A DNA stretch of 64,000 nt from Oceanobacter sp. 1_MG-2023. Lineage in GTDB: Bacteria > Pseudomonadota > Gammaproteobacteria > Pseudomonadales > Oceanobacteraceae. Within the stretch, counting starts at the first letter, position 1, and each line of letters starts with the position of its first letter. The stretch is from positions 62,001-126,000 of the forward strand of contig NZ_JAUYWA010000005.1 of assembly GCF_030689025.1 (NCBI RefSeq). The letters run 5' to 3'. The notes below the pieces were generated by a model. It was not told the DNA's origin. It searched no databases and was given only the letters and a program-made list of their open reading frames with translations. Both the position numbers and the translations under genes were made by a program. This document shows positions 37,219 through 46,483 of this stretch, piece by piece.

Positions 37219-37378
37219 GGAGATGAATCCTCTCGATAAGTTAGGCATAACGCCTGGTTGTACGGCCTGCTTCGCAGGCTCAGGAATATCGGTTATCTGT
37301 TACCGTCAGCGCAGTGGCTACCGACAGCACTATTCATATTAGTACTTTGTATACGGCGGCGGCTGCTAACGAATACCG

Positions 37379-37771
37379 TTATGGCTGGCGCTTGTGGTCA
37401 CACAAGGCTTGCTCGGTATCAACGTTATCCGCCAGATGAGCAGGCGCGACAATCAGTGTTTCGAAGTCAAATCGCCCCAGCGGCGTCTCAAGGCAGCGGC
37501 CAGAATGGTCGATCCTGGTCACCGGGGTGTTGTTCAGCACCACGATTCCCAGACGCTCCGCCATATCCGCTGCGCTGGACTGTTCTTGCTGGCCATCATT
37601 GGCACAAATCAAGAGCACCGACGCGGGTCCATGGCGTTGACAGTAGTCGTGCACCCGTTGGTAGCCAGCGGCGGTGCTCGCTTCGGCAACCGCAACCGCA
37701 TCGGCAACAACAATCAATGCCCAGCGGGCATCGGCAGGGGTTACCGTTGGGGGACAGCAGGTCGGAATCAA
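37379..37771 (-). pseudogene. Short remnant or mini-form of rubredoxin reductase
   Basis: A 130-codon frame starts with TTG three bases after the rubredoxin stop. It loosely follows the N-terminal third of rubredoxin-NAD reductase: a hydrophobic strand (WALIVVADAVAVAE) where the FAD-binding GxGxxG should be, then SVLLICANDG, AERLGIVVLNNTPVTRIDHSGR and FETLIVAPAHLADN. The glycine motif is gone, and the rest of the usual 380-residue enzyme is absent. Position between HU and rubredoxin is where rubredoxin reductase lies in Pseudomonas. It could be a decayed gene or a shortened protein of new function; I favour decay. Confidence 0.5.
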
Positions 37772-37774
37772 TGG

Positions 37775-37939
37775 TCAAATCTCTATCATTTCAAAATCAT
37801 CTTTACCGACACCGCAATCCGGGCAGGTAAAGTCTGCTGGCACGTCCTCCCAAGGGGTACCTGCCGGGATACCTTCTTCTGGTGCGCCTTCAGCTTCATC
37901 GTAGATCCAGCCGCACACCACGCACTGCCATTTTTTCAT
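37775..37939 (-). CDS. rubA: Rubredoxin
   Basis: 54 residues, standard length. Two Cys pairs hold the iron: QCVVCGWIYDEAEGAPEEG and FTCPDCGVGKDDFE. It carries single electrons, for example to alkane or other oxygenases or oxygen-reducing proteins. ATG at 37939. It is divergent from ubiC and directly upstream of the rubredoxin-reductase remnant, so its own reductase must come from elsewhere if it is still used. Confidence 0.97.
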   Translation of the reverse strand: MKKWQCVVCGWIYDEAEGAPEEGIPAGTPWEDVPADFTCPDCGVGKDDFEMIEI

Positions 37940-38088
37940 GTCACACCTGTCATAATAACGGCTGGAGCCGATGTTGCATCAGCCGACTCGATACTTCGGC
38001 CGCCTAAGCTACTGTCCAACCCGCATAAAATCAATGGACAGAGCAATCCTCTTGCCACTAAATGCGATTTGACGCATGCTGCGCCGCC

Positions 38089-38673
38089 ATGAAAAGCACT
38101 ATACCCAGATACCATGCGCAACTTCTGGCCACAACACCACGCTGGAGCGGGCGCTTTTGTGTAACACCAGCGAGCATTCCCCGCGAGTGGCGTCACTGGC
38201 TCAATGACGCCGGGTCACTGACCAAGCGTTTGCAGGCACTGGACCCAAGCACATTTTCGGTCAAGGTTATCCGACAATATTGCGGCCCGGCTTTACCAAC
38301 CGAACAGGCAGACCTGAAGCTGCACGGACGCCAACCCGTTTGGGTACGCGAGGTTTCCTTGTGCCTGGGACAAACGGAACTGGTGCGAGCCCGCACTGCC
38401 ATTCCATTGACCAGCCTTGCACGGGTAGGACAACAGATTCGCCATCTTGGTAACCGCTCGCTTGGCAGCTATCTGTTCCGCCAGCCCAGTTTGCGCCGCC
38501 AACCGCTGAAATTCAGCCGCACAAGGGCGTCAACAGTCAACCAGCCCAACCCGTTTGGCTGGGCCAGGCGTTCGGTATTTACAATTCATGGTGCACCACT
38601 GCTGGTAACGGAAGCCTTCTCGTCCTTGCTGGTATCCGCCTCCTTTCCTTTGTCAGACGACACAAGGCGTTGA
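38089..38673 (+). CDS. ubiC: Chorismate lyase
   Basis: 194 residues. Converts chorismate to 4-hydroxybenzoate, first step of ubiquinone synthesis. Visible are [15 protein letters not shown], the substrate arginine region [23 protein letters not shown], and LGSYLF. The ATG at 38089 or an in-frame ATG at 38062 could be used; neither has a strong ribosome site. Its stop lies 2 bp before the ubiA ATG. Confidence 0.9.
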   Translation: MKSTIPRYHAQLLATTPRWSGRFCVTPASIPREWRHWLNDAGSLTKRLQALDPSTFSVKVIRQYCGPALPTEQADLKLHGRQPVWVREVSLCLGQTELVRARTAIPLTSLARVGQQIRHLGNRSLGSYLFRQPSLRRQPLKFSRTRASTVNQPNPFGWARRSVFTIHGAPLLVTEAFSSLLVSASFPLSDDTRR

Positions 38674-38675
38674 TT

Positions 38676-39572
38676 ATGCAATCACCTCTGTCCGCCTCAC
38701 TCAACAAACTCTGGCCCAACTGGTATCAGTGGGTGCAGCTGACACGCCTGAACCGGCCGATTGGCTCTTATCTGCTGCTCTGGCCAACCTTGTGGGCGCT
38801 GTGGATTGCCGCCGAGGGCATTCCCTCCATTGCCAATCTGGTGATTTTTACTCTGGGCGTATTTCTTATGCGGTCGGCCGGTTGTGTTATTAACGACTAC
38901 GCCGACCGTCATATCGACCGCCATGTCAAACGCACCCAGGACCGTCCCCTGACTCAAGGACGCATCTCTGACCGCGAAGCATTATCCGGCTTTATTGTGC
39001 TGTGCCTGATCAGTCTGGCGCTGGTGCTGTTGACCAATGCCCTGACCATCTGGTTATCCCTCGGCGGGGTCGCTCTGGCAGCACTTTATCCCTTTATGAA
39101 ACGCCATACCCATTTGCCACAGGTGTTTCTCGGCGCTGCATTTTCCTGGGCGATTCCAATGGCCTTTGCCGCACAGGCCAATGAGCTGACCGCTGTCTGC
39201 TGGTTATTGTTTATTGCCAATGTTTGCTGGACGGTCGGTTACGACACAATTTACGCCATGGTCGACCGCGACGATGACCTGCTGATTGGTGTCAAAAGCA
39301 CGGCGATCCTGTTTGGTGACCTGGATGTCACCATGATCGCCATTCTCTACGGAATGGCGCATTTTTGTCTGTTACTGACGGGCAATCAGCTGGAAGCAAG
39401 CTGGCCGTTTTATCTGGCCTGGTGCGTCGCCGGAGGGTATCTGGTCTGGCAATTATGGTCTATCCGCAGTCGCCGCCGGGAAGCCTGCATGAAAGTGTTT
39501 CTGGCAGCCCATTGGTATGGCACGCTGATCTGGGCCGGACTCCTGTCACACTACGCCCTGTCCAGCGCGTAA
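38676..39572 (+). CDS. ubiA: 4-hydroxybenzoate polyprenyltransferase
   Basis: 298 residues, integral membrane with about eight helices. Two Asp-rich prenyl-binding motifs are seen: [19 protein letters not shown] and [17 protein letters not shown]. It attaches the polyprenyl tail to 4-hydroxybenzoate. ATG at 38676 chosen over a TTG at 38670. Translationally tied to ubiC. Confidence 0.95.
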   Translation: MQSPLSASLNKLWPNWYQWVQLTRLNRPIGSYLLLWPTLWALWIAAEGIPSIANLVIFTLGVFLMRSAGCVINDYADRHIDRHVKRTQDRPLTQGRISDREALSGFIVLCLISLALVLLTNALTIWLSLGGVALAALYPFMKRHTHLPQVFLGAAFSWAIPMAFAAQANELTAVCWLLFIANVCWTVGYDTIYAMVDRDDDLLIGVKSTAILFGDLDVTMIAILYGMAHFCLLLTGNQLEASWPFYLAWCVAGGYLVWQLWSIRSRRREACMKVFLAAHWYGTLIWAGLLSHYALSSA

Positions 39573-39602
39573 TTGGTGTCAGGCTTGACGCCAATGCCAA
39601 CA

Positions 39603-39620
39603 GTGTCACATGCTTGTAAC
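39603..39620 (+). promoter_or_regulatory. Pho box upstream of phoB
   Basis: Two 7-mers, GTGTCAC and TTGTAAC, are separated by exactly 4 bp, the spacing of PhoB half-sites (consensus CTGTCAT/CTGTAAC-like). It lies about 60 bp before the phoB start, fitting autoregulation. Confidence 0.65.
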
Positions 39621-39679
39621 ACTAGGTCAGTGTAATACCTCCGCATTATTCCTATTGTGACATTTGCGTGACGAGCCTT

Positions 39680-40378
39680 ATGACCAAAGCTGGCAAGACC
39701 GTTCTTATTGTGGACGATGAAGCCCCTATCCGGGAAATGATCGCCGTGGCCCTGGAAATGGCCGGGTATGAATGCCTTGAGGCTGCCAATGTACAGGAAG
39801 CACATGCGCAGATTATCGATCGAAAGCCTGATATGATTTTACTCGACTGGATGCTGCCAGGCACCAGTGGCGTCGAATTTGCCCGGCGCCTCAAGCGTGA
39901 AGACCGCACCGCTGAGTTGCCAATCATCATGCTGACGGCCAAGGGCGAAGAAGATAACAAAGTACAAGGGCTGGAAGCGGGGGCAGATGACTACATCACC
40001 AAACCGTTTTCCCCTCGAGAACTGGTCGCACGACTGAAAGCCGTCTTGCGCCGTTCCACCCCACAAGGCATCGAAGAGCCCATTGAAGTCAGCGGCCTGA
40101 TGCTGGACCCGGTCTGCCATCGCGTTACCGCTCATGGCGACCCGATTGACATCGGCCCTACGGAGTATCGTTTGTTGCAGTTTTTCATGACCCACCAGGA
40201 ACGGGCCTACTCCCGAGCCCAGCTGCTCGATCAAGTCTGGGGTGGTAATGTGTACGTTGAAGAGCGCACCGTTGACGTGCATATTCGTCGTCTGCGCAAA
40301 GCACTCGGTGAGTCTCACGAACAACTGATCCAAACCGTGCGTGGCACCGGCTACCGCTTTTCGACCAAAGCCTCCTGA
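39680..40378 (+). CDS. phoB: Phosphate-response regulator PhoB
   Basis: 232 residues. Receiver domain with [14 protein letters not shown], the phospho-Asp in [10 protein letters not shown] and Lys in [15 protein letters not shown]; winged-helix DNA-binding domain at the C-terminus ([31 protein letters not shown]). ATG at 39680 fits family starts better than the GTG at 39668. It binds the Pho boxes seen here and before pstS. Followed by phoR. Confidence 0.96.
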   Translation: MTKAGKTVLIVDDEAPIREMIAVALEMAGYECLEAANVQEAHAQIIDRKPDMILLDWMLPGTSGVEFARRLKREDRTAELPIIMLTAKGEEDNKVQGLEAGADDYITKPFSPRELVARLKAVLRRSTPQGIEEPIEVSGLMLDPVCHRVTAHGDPIDIGPTEYRLLQFFMTHQERAYSRAQLLDQVWGGNVYVEERTVDVHIRRLRKALGESHEQLIQTVRGTGYRFSTKAS

Positions 40379-40384
40379 ATTTTG

Positions 40385-41695
40385 ATGTCCCCCGTCTGGC
40401 GCAGAGAATTGCGCCGCCTTGTCTACTTGCTGATTCTGGCCGTTGGTTGTGGTTACGTCTTTTTTGACCGGCCGCTGGAAGCATTGTGTTTGATGATGGG
40501 GGCCTATATCACCTGGCAATGGCTGCAACTGTACCGCCTGCACCGCTGGCTGGATCAGGGGCAAACCACCGTATTACCGCGAACACTGGGCATCTGGGGA
40601 GCGATTTTTACCGAGAACCAGCGCTTGCAGCAAAGCAATATCAAACACCAGCAGCGCCTGCAGGCCATTATCAATCGTATCCAGGACTCAACCGCGGCCC
40701 TGCAAGATTCTGTCTTGATGGTGGATGCCAGCGGCGCGCTGGAATTCTGGAACCAGGCCGCACAAAACTACCTGGGGTTACGCAACCCGGTAGACATTGG
40801 CCAGCCCATCACCAACCTGATCCGCACGCCAGAATTCAAGGCCTACTTCGACAAGGCCGATTATCAGGAACCGCTCACGATTCGATCGCCCATCAATCCG
40901 CGCATTTACCTGCAGTTCAATATCACCCTGTTTGGCCGCAAGGATCGCCTGATCCTGATTCATGACATCACCCGTTTGAAACAACTGGAAGAAATGCGCA
41001 AGGATTTTGTTGCCAACGTCAGCCATGAATTACGTACACCGCTGACCGTGATTGCCGGTTACGTCGAAACCATGCAAGCCGCTTCCGAGATGCTGCCACC
41101 ACGCTGGGGTCGCATGCTGCAGCAAATGAGCGAACAAAGTCATCGTATGGAAAACCTGCTCAAAGATTTGCTGATGCTGTCACGGCTGGAGACCGGCAAG
41201 ACGGAACAGCCTCAGCCTATCGAGCTGCAGCCGCTGCTGGAAGCCATCCGTCGCGATGCCGCATCACTCAGCAGCAGCAAGCACACCATTACCCTGACCA
41301 TCGATCAGGATCAAAAAATGATGGGCTTTTATAATGAGCTGCGCAGTGCATTTTCCAACCTGGTATTCAACGCCGTCAAATACACCCCGGAAGGGGGTGA
41401 CGTCACCCTGCGCTGGTATACCGAAGGCGGCAAAGGGCATTTCAGCGTCTCGGATAACGGCATCGGTATTGCCCAGCATCACATCCCCCGCCTGACCGAG
41501 CGCTTCTATCGCGCCGACCCCAGCCGCAGCATCGCCACTGGCGGTACCGGACTGGGGCTGGCTATTGTCAAACACGTCTTGCTGCACCATGACGGCGAGC
41601 TGAAAATCAGCAGCATCGAAGGCAAGGGCAGTACATTCACCTGTGTTTTCCCCGCAGCCTGCTTATCTGACAACCGTGATGAGGCCGGCCAATAG
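40385..41695 (+). CDS. phoR: Phosphate sensor histidine kinase PhoR
   Basis: 436 residues. Two N-terminal membrane helices (LVYLLILAVGCGYVFF, LCLMMGAYITWQWL), a PAS domain (ALQDSVLMVDASGALEFWNQAAQNYLG), the H-box DFVANVSHELRTPLTVIAGYVETM and ATP-binding G boxes (GGTGLGLAIVKHVL). Short periplasmic part, as in PhoR, which senses through the Pst-PhoU system encoded 3 kb away. Follows phoB by 6 bp. Confidence 0.95.
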   Translation: MSPVWRRELRRLVYLLILAVGCGYVFFDRPLEALCLMMGAYITWQWLQLYRLHRWLDQGQTTVLPRTLGIWGAIFTENQRLQQSNIKHQQRLQAIINRIQDSTAALQDSVLMVDASGALEFWNQAAQNYLGLRNPVDIGQPITNLIRTPEFKAYFDKADYQEPLTIRSPINPRIYLQFNITLFGRKDRLILIHDITRLKQLEEMRKDFVANVSHELRTPLTVIAGYVETMQAASEMLPPRWGRMLQQMSEQSHRMENLLKDLLMLSRLETGKTEQPQPIELQPLLEAIRRDAASLSSSKHTITLTIDQDQKMMGFYNELRSAFSNLVFNAVKYTPEGGDVTLRWYTEGGKGHFSVSDNGIGIAQHHIPRLTERFYRADPSRSIATGGTGLGLAIVKHVLLHHDGELKISSIEGKGSTFTCVFPAACLSDNRDEAGQ

Positions 41696-41696
41696 A

Positions 41697-42416
41697 TCAA
41701 CCGGCCCGTGACTGATCGGCCTGCCGTTGCAATTGCCACAGCGTAGCCCCGATCACCGCCGCCGGGGGCACCAGACAGTTCAGTAATGGTACCGCCATCA
41801 GCACCGACACCGCCCCACCAAATCCCCAGGCCGTCCAGCGCTGGGTAGCCACCTGCTCTCGGCTGGCACGGAAATTCTGCTGCTGGTTATCCAGAGTATA
41901 ATCACTGTATTGCAACGCCATCACCCAGCTGCCAAACCAGAACCAGACGAAGGGCATCAGCAAGTTGACGCCCGGCACAAACGACAACAACAGCAGCAAC
42001 AGATAACGCGGCAGGTAATAACCCATCTTGACCAGCTCCCGTATCACCGTACGCGGGATCAACGCGGCAATGGATTCGTCCTCGACCTCATGCCCCAGAC
42101 GCTGCTCGATCTTGCCCGCCAGCAAGCCATAAAACGGACTCGCCAACAGCAACAACACCGCACTGAAAAAATACCCCGAGATCAAGGTCGACAGTAACAG
42201 CAACAGAGGCACCACCAGCCAGGCCAGCCAACTGATCCAGCTGGAATCAAAGCCATCCCACTGGCTGACTGCATCAATCAGCCAATAGGTTCCAAACGAC
42301 AACACCAGCAGATTAATCAGAATGGGCAACCAGACATAACGGCGTATTCCCGGTTCATTCAGCAGTGTAAAGCCACGCCACAAATAGCCGGCTCCTATCA
42401 ATAAATTGTCTTTCAT
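41697..42416 (-). CDS. cysZ: CysZ-type sulfate transporter (EI24 fold)
   Basis: 239 residues with four to six membrane segments. MKDNLLIGAGYLWRGFTLLNEPGIRRYVWLPILINL and FVPGVNLLMPFVWFWFGSWVMALQYSDY are typical of CysZ. It supports sulfate uptake for cysteine synthesis. ATG at 42416 used; the longer frame adds five residues without likeness. It converges on phoR with 1 bp between. Confidence 0.88.
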   Translation of the reverse strand: MKDNLLIGAGYLWRGFTLLNEPGIRRYVWLPILINLLVLSFGTYWLIDAVSQWDGFDSSWISWLAWLVVPLLLLLSTLISGYFFSAVLLLLASPFYGLLAGKIEQRLGHEVEDESIAALIPRTVIRELVKMGYYLPRYLLLLLLSFVPGVNLLMPFVWFWFGSWVMALQYSDYTLDNQQQNFRASREQVATQRWTAWGFGGAVSVLMAVPLLNCLVPPAAVIGATLWQLQRQADQSRAG

Positions 42417-42490
42417 ACCTGTTCCGTGCATAAAACCGGAAGGTTTTATACAATGCCGCTCCGTTTTGAGCCAGAGAGACGTAACCGAAC

Positions 42491-43198
42491 ATGACGCCAG
42501 AACGCCTGAGTTGTGTGATCAACACCCTCAACCGACGCCAGCCAGACCTGTCGGTCATTACCGATGAAGTTTACAAATCGCACAATCTGGCCGCCATTGC
42601 CCGCTCCTGTGACGCCTTTGGCGTGCAAGACATCCACTGCGTATGGCCAACCGACACTTTCCGCCTTAATACCGTCACCAGCGCCGCTGCAGCTGGCTCA
42701 GAGAGCTGGGTCAGCGTTAGCACCCATGCCGACATCGAAACCGCCATCCGCACGCACCAGCAACGCGGTATCAAGGTCTGCGCAGCTCATCTGACAGACA
42801 GAGCGATCGACTTTCGGGAATATGACTTCACTCAACCCACCGCCATCCTGATGGGCACCGAAAAAGAAGGCGTCAGCGACATCGCCTCCGAACTGGCGGA
42901 CGAACACCTGATCATCCCCATGCTCGGCATGGTGCATTCTTTCAACGTCTCCGTGGCTGCCGCGATTATTCTCTGCGAGGCCGCACGTCAACGCCAGCAG
43001 GCAGGCCTGTTCGAACAGCGCCATCTGGATGACGACCGCTTCAATACCTTGCTGTTTGAGTGGTGCCAGCCCTCCGCAGCCAAGCTCTGCCAAAAACATG
43101 ACCTGCCCTATCCGGCACTGCGCGAAGACGGTGAAATCGCCGACCCGCAAGCATTTTCCCGACAAGTGAACGCTCGTAGCCAGGGTATTGCCCGCTAA
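42491..43198 (+). CDS. trmH: tRNA (guanosine-18-2'-O)-methyltransferase
   Basis: 235 residues. SpoU-family knot motifs: LAAIARSCDAFGVQDIHCVW, the S-adenosylmethionine site AILMGTEKEGVSDIA, and LGMVHSFNVSVAAAIILCEAARQR. It methylates G18 in the tRNA D-loop. Divergent from cysZ with 74 bp between starts. The CsrB-like RNA begins about 245 bp downstream. Confidence 0.93.
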   Translation: MTPERLSCVINTLNRRQPDLSVITDEVYKSHNLAAIARSCDAFGVQDIHCVWPTDTFRLNTVTSAAAAGSESWVSVSTHADIETAIRTHQQRGIKVCAAHLTDRAIDFREYDFTQPTAILMGTEKEGVSDIASELADEHLIIPMLGMVHSFNVSVAAAIILCEAARQRQQAGLFEQRHLDDDRFNTLLFEWCQPSAAKLCQKHDLPYPALREDGEIADPQAFSRQVNARSQGIAR

Positions 43199-43255
43199 TA
43201 CTCTCCCGCGCTTTTGATACCCAATGCCTCTGCCAGAGACATTCGCCCACCTGCT

Positions 43256-43273
43256 TGTGCGAGATATCTCACA
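43256..43273 (+). promoter_or_regulatory. GacA/UvrY-type upstream activating site
   Basis: TGTGCG-N6-CTCACA matches 9 of 12 fixed positions of the GacA/UvrY site TGTAAG-N6-CTTACA, and the symmetry extends to an 11-bp perfect dyad (43254-43275). It lies about 180 bp before the predicted start of the CsrB-like RNA, the usual distance for this kind of site. Confidence 0.65.
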
Positions 43274-43442
43274 AGCCTGTGGGAAATACGTAGTCTGGAC
43301 TACCCGTTTCTGTTCACTTTCATGCTACATAAAACACAACCTGTTGTTTTGTATGAAGTTTATTTTTCATTTCATTTCTGTTGCAAGCATACCGCCGTCC
43401 TGCCTCCATCCTGACCACCAGCTTTTTTGGTAAAGTGTGACC

Positions 43443-43875
43443 ACACGGACAGGAGATCAACGGAAGATTGCCAGGATGGCAACCACTTCAGGATGAAGCG
43501 GTAACAGGAAAGGCACAGGAGTGCAGCCAGGACGGCAAAGGAAAGGGACACGGATGACGTACCGCAGGAACACGCCAGGGAAGGGTTATAAGGGAGCAGG
43601 ACGGCTCAGACGAGCAACACAATGGAATGTCAGGACATGCCTCAGGATGAGGTACAAGGATATTCATCAGTGGATGACCTGCCAGGACGGCACGGCAAAT
43701 GGATTGCCCAGGGAAGATGGCCAGGAGGCTTGCCAGGAAGGCAAATGGACAGTAAGCAACGGACAGCACAGGGATGACCAACACGACGGATTGTGGCAAG
43801 GATGATGTATACGGAACCAGGATTGTTCCAGGGTGCTGTGGCGGCTTGTACAGGATGTACCTGCCGTCCAATTTA
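43443..43875 (+). ncRNA. csrB: CsrB/RsmZ-type regulatory RNA
   Basis: About 430 nt in which GGA occurs about 33 times on the plus strand, with many copies in hairpin loops: TTGCCAGGATGGCAA, CTTCAGGATGAAG, GCCAGGACGGC, CCTCAGGATGAGG, TTGCCAGGAAGGCAA and GTACAGGATGTAC. This is the structure of CsrB-like RNAs, which bind and remove the translational regulator CsrA/RsmA. A likely -10 (TAAAGT, 43431) places the start near 43443. The open frames in both strands here are products of the repeats. No clear terminator; the 3' end is set by the last hairpin. csrA is not in the window. Confidence 0.87.
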
Positions 43876-43933
43876 CCCAACCCCCTTCTCCACCCAAGAT
43901 AGACGTCCCACAGCCTGACAGCCGCCAAGACAA

Positions 43934-44254
43934 CTACTTCTTGTGGTAGCCCTCTGCCAGAATTCCCAACACCACAAAGCTGCCAACAATCGACGCCACA
44001 TAAACCGGCGCAGCCAGACTTATCAGTACTCCCGCCAGAACAGGCACCAACCAGACCGTCAACGTGCCATAGCCAAAGGTACACAGAGCAACAAAGGCCA
44101 GCACCCGAAATCCCACCCAATACGGCCTGACCAGCTTGCGCACCAGCCGATTGATCCGGTCACCAAAGACCACCAGCAGCGTGGCAATAATCGCCAGCGC
44201 GATTTCATCATTGTAAGGCCGCAGCCAACCGGATACCGACACCAATAACGTCAT
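43934..44254 (-). CDS. DUF3392-family membrane protein
   Basis: 106 residues with three to four membrane helices (AIIATLLVVFGDRINR, RVLAFVALCTFGYGTLTVWLVPVLAGVLISL, VYVASIVGSFVVLGILAE). The opening LLVSVSGWLRPYNDEIALAIIATLLVVFGDRIN matches DUF3392 proteins of marine gammaproteobacteria. Function unknown. ATG at 44254 with GGGAG upstream. It converges with the CsrB-like RNA. Confidence 0.8.
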   Translation of the reverse strand: MTLLVSVSGWLRPYNDEIALAIIATLLVVFGDRINRLVRKLVRPYWVGFRVLAFVALCTFGYGTLTVWLVPVLAGVLISLAAPVYVASIVGSFVVLGILAEGYHKK

Positions 44255-44648
44255 CAACCACTCACTCCCACTCTTTCGCCACCCCGATGGATCTCACACC
44301 CGACAACCTACATAAATCACGGATGGTATGTACCGGCAAGGCTCACATTCGGAAAAATTTCCGACAAGTTACAGCAGCACAGAGAATGGCGTGACGCCTG
44401 TTGACTGAATAATTGTATGAGCCGCTATCAGTTACTACGAGCGATGATATACACCACAAACGGTTTGGGAAGTATCAATCCCTGAGGCACATTAACCATC
44501 GTTGTGAAACGCAGGTTTGGCATGCCAATGCCGTTGAGCAGCTAAAAGCTACACGACAGACCACGGACAAAAAGCCACAGCGCTTGATTTATGAAGATTG
44601 GGGATAACTGGAATAAGCACCCAGAACGGAACTAAAGCGTACCAGCAG
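44255..44648. other. Intergenic stretch between the DUF3392 gene and tRNA-Thr
   Basis: About 390 bp. A 64-codon frame at 44413 has no ribosome site or family likeness and was not called. Promoter of the DUF3392 gene must lie here. Confidence 0.55.
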
Positions 44649-44684
44649 AAAAGAAAAAGGGCCTCCAGATTGCTCTGGAAGCCC
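44649..44684 (-). terminator. Rho-independent terminator after tRNA-Thr
   Basis: On the minus strand a stem pairing GGGCTTCCAGA with TCTGGAGGCCC (44659-44684) is followed by a T-rich tract (TTTTTCTTTT). It lies 14 bp past the tRNA CCA. Confidence 0.88.
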
Positions 44685-44697
44685 TTTATCATTTTAC

Positions 44698-44773
<76 letters not shown>

Positions 44774-44878
44774 TAAGTGGGCGGAAATACTATAGATGCC
44801 GCTGGCATCCGTCAATATATTTTTCCCCTAACATACTGAAAAATCACTCTTTCTGTGAAATTTCCACTCCAGTACGCG

Positions 44879-45640
44879 TTACGCTCCTGTAGATGACGAA
44901 TCATCTTTGTCTTTATGGGCTCGCTCTTCCATTTCGGAGATCGAGCTGTGCCGTACATCGGCTCCACTGACCACGTAAATCACCTGTTCGGAGATATTAC
45001 GGGCATGGTCGCCAATCCGTTCAATGGCGCGCAGAATCCAGAGAATATTGATCGCCTGACTGATAGATCGCGGGTCTTCCATCATATAGGTAATCAGTTC
45101 CCGCAGCGCCGCGGAGTACTGTTGGTCGACCAGTTTGTCATTACGCACCACATCCAGTGCGCCATCCACATCGTTACGAGCAAAGGCGTTCAACGCCCCT
45201 GAAATCATTTTGCCAACTTCAGTGCCCATGTAACGTATCGATTGCTGGCAGTAACCGCCGTTGGTGGAGCCACTCACTTCCAGAGCGTGAACCGCAATTT
45301 TGGTCGCTTCATCTCCGATACGCTCCAGGTCACGCACAACACGGGAAACCGCCAACACCATACGCAAATCAGAAGCGGCCGGCTGCCGACGTACAAGAAT
45401 CTGGGTGCACTCCTGGTCGATAGCCACTTCCATGCGGTCAACATCATCTTCACGACGAATAATGTCATCAGCCGGGGTGGTATCACCGGTCGTGATTGCT
45501 TCAATGGCATTAGCCACCTGACGTTCAACCAAGCCACCCATTTCCATCATTTGACTGCGAATGGCTTCGAGGTCTGAGTTGAACTGTCCGGATATGTGTT
45601 GGCTGAAATTCATTTCAACCGGTATGCCCTTGTTTGCCAC
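44879..45640 (-). CDS. phoU: Phosphate-transport regulator PhoU
   Basis: 253 residues of two repeated three-helix bundles: FNSDLEAIRSQMMEMGGLVERQVANAIEAI and ARNDVDGALDVVRNDKLVDQQY, with the metal motifs EDDVDRMEVAID and ERIGDEATKIA / ERIGDHARNIS. It couples the Pst importer to PhoR. GTG at 45640 is favoured by AAAGGAG upstream; an ATG nine codons later is possible. Last gene of the pst operon, 14 bp after pstB. Confidence 0.95.
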   Translation of the reverse strand: MANKGIPVEMNFSQHISGQFNSDLEAIRSQMMEMGGLVERQVANAIEAITTGDTTPADDIIRREDDVDRMEVAIDQECTQILVRRQPAASDLRMVLAVSRVVRDLERIGDEATKIAVHALEVSGSTNGGYCQQSIRYMGTEVGKMISGALNAFARNDVDGALDVVRNDKLVDQQYSAALRELITYMMEDPRSISQAINILWILRAIERIGDHARNISEQVIYVVSGADVRHSSISEMEERAHKDKDDSSSTGA

Positions 45641-45653
45641 TGGAGCTCTCCTT

Positions 45654-46457
45654 TTAGCCGAAACGGCCTGTAATATAAGCCTCGGTCAACGCATGTTGGG
45701 GTTTGGTAAACACGAGGTCAGTCGGGTTTACTTCTATCAGCTGACCCAGGTGAAAATACGCCGTACGCTGGGATACCCGAGCAGCCTGCTGCATCGAGTG
45801 GGTAACGATAGCGATGGTGTAGTTATCGCGCAACTCGTCAATCAACTCTTCAATTCTAGCAGTTGCAATCGGATCCAGTGCAGAACAAGGTTCATCCATC
45901 AGGATTACTTCCGGATCAACAGCAATCGTGCGGGCAATACACAATCGCTGTTGTTGGCCACCCGACAGGCCGGTGCCCGGTGCATCCAGCCGGTCTTTTA
46001 CTTCAGACCACAACCCAGCGCGACGCAAACTTTGCTCCACGATTTCTTCCAGTTCATGGCGGTGGTTCACCAGCCCGTGAATACGTGGCCCGTAGGCAAC
46101 GTTATCAAAGATGGTTTTTGGAAACGGGTTGGGCTTCTGGAACACCATACCGACCCGCGCCCGCAGCGGCACAACATCGATCTTGGGGGCATAAATGTCT
46201 TCATCATCCAGCAGGATCTCGCCAGTAATGCGACAGATATCAATCGTATCATTCATGCGATTCAAGCAACGCAGAAAGGTCGACTTACCGCAGCCGGATG
46301 GGCCAATCAGGGCAATGACTTCATTGGCACCAATATCCAGGCTGACGTCAAAAATCGCCTGTTTGTCCCCATAAAAAACGCCAACACCACGCGCCTTCAG
46401 CTTGGGTGAGTCGCAAAACGGTTCGCCGTCGGTTTGGTGGTTTTCGATAATACTCAT
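45654..46457 (-). CDS. pstB: Phosphate ABC-transporter ATPase PstB
   Basis: 267 residues. Walker [15 protein letters not shown], signature [16 protein letters not shown], Walker [39 protein letters not shown] is PstB-specific. It powers phosphate import. Between pstA and phoU. Confidence 0.97.
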   Translation of the reverse strand: MSIIENHQTDGEPFCDSPKLKARGVGVFYGDKQAIFDVSLDIGANEVIALIGPSGCGKSTFLRCLNRMNDTIDICRITGEILLDDEDIYAPKIDVVPLRARVGMVFQKPNPFPKTIFDNVAYGPRIHGLVNHRHELEEIVEQSLRRAGLWSEVKDRLDAPGTGLSGGQQQRLCIARTIAVDPEVILMDEPCSALDPIATARIEELIDELRDNYTIAIVTHSMQQAARVSQRTAYFHLGQLIEVNPTDLVFTKPQHALTEAYITGRFG

Positions 46458-46483
46458 AACAAGGAATCCGAATAGTTTAGCGT

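Noticed and set aside
43488-44120. Long minus-strand open frame and plus-strand frame at 43521 across the GGA-rich region
   Set aside because: Cys/Trp/Pro-rich translation with no family likeness. The region's hairpin-GGA structure explains the open frames.
44413-44607. 64-codon plus-strand frame before tRNA-Thr
   Set aside because: No ribosome site or likeness; composition unlike neighbouring genes.
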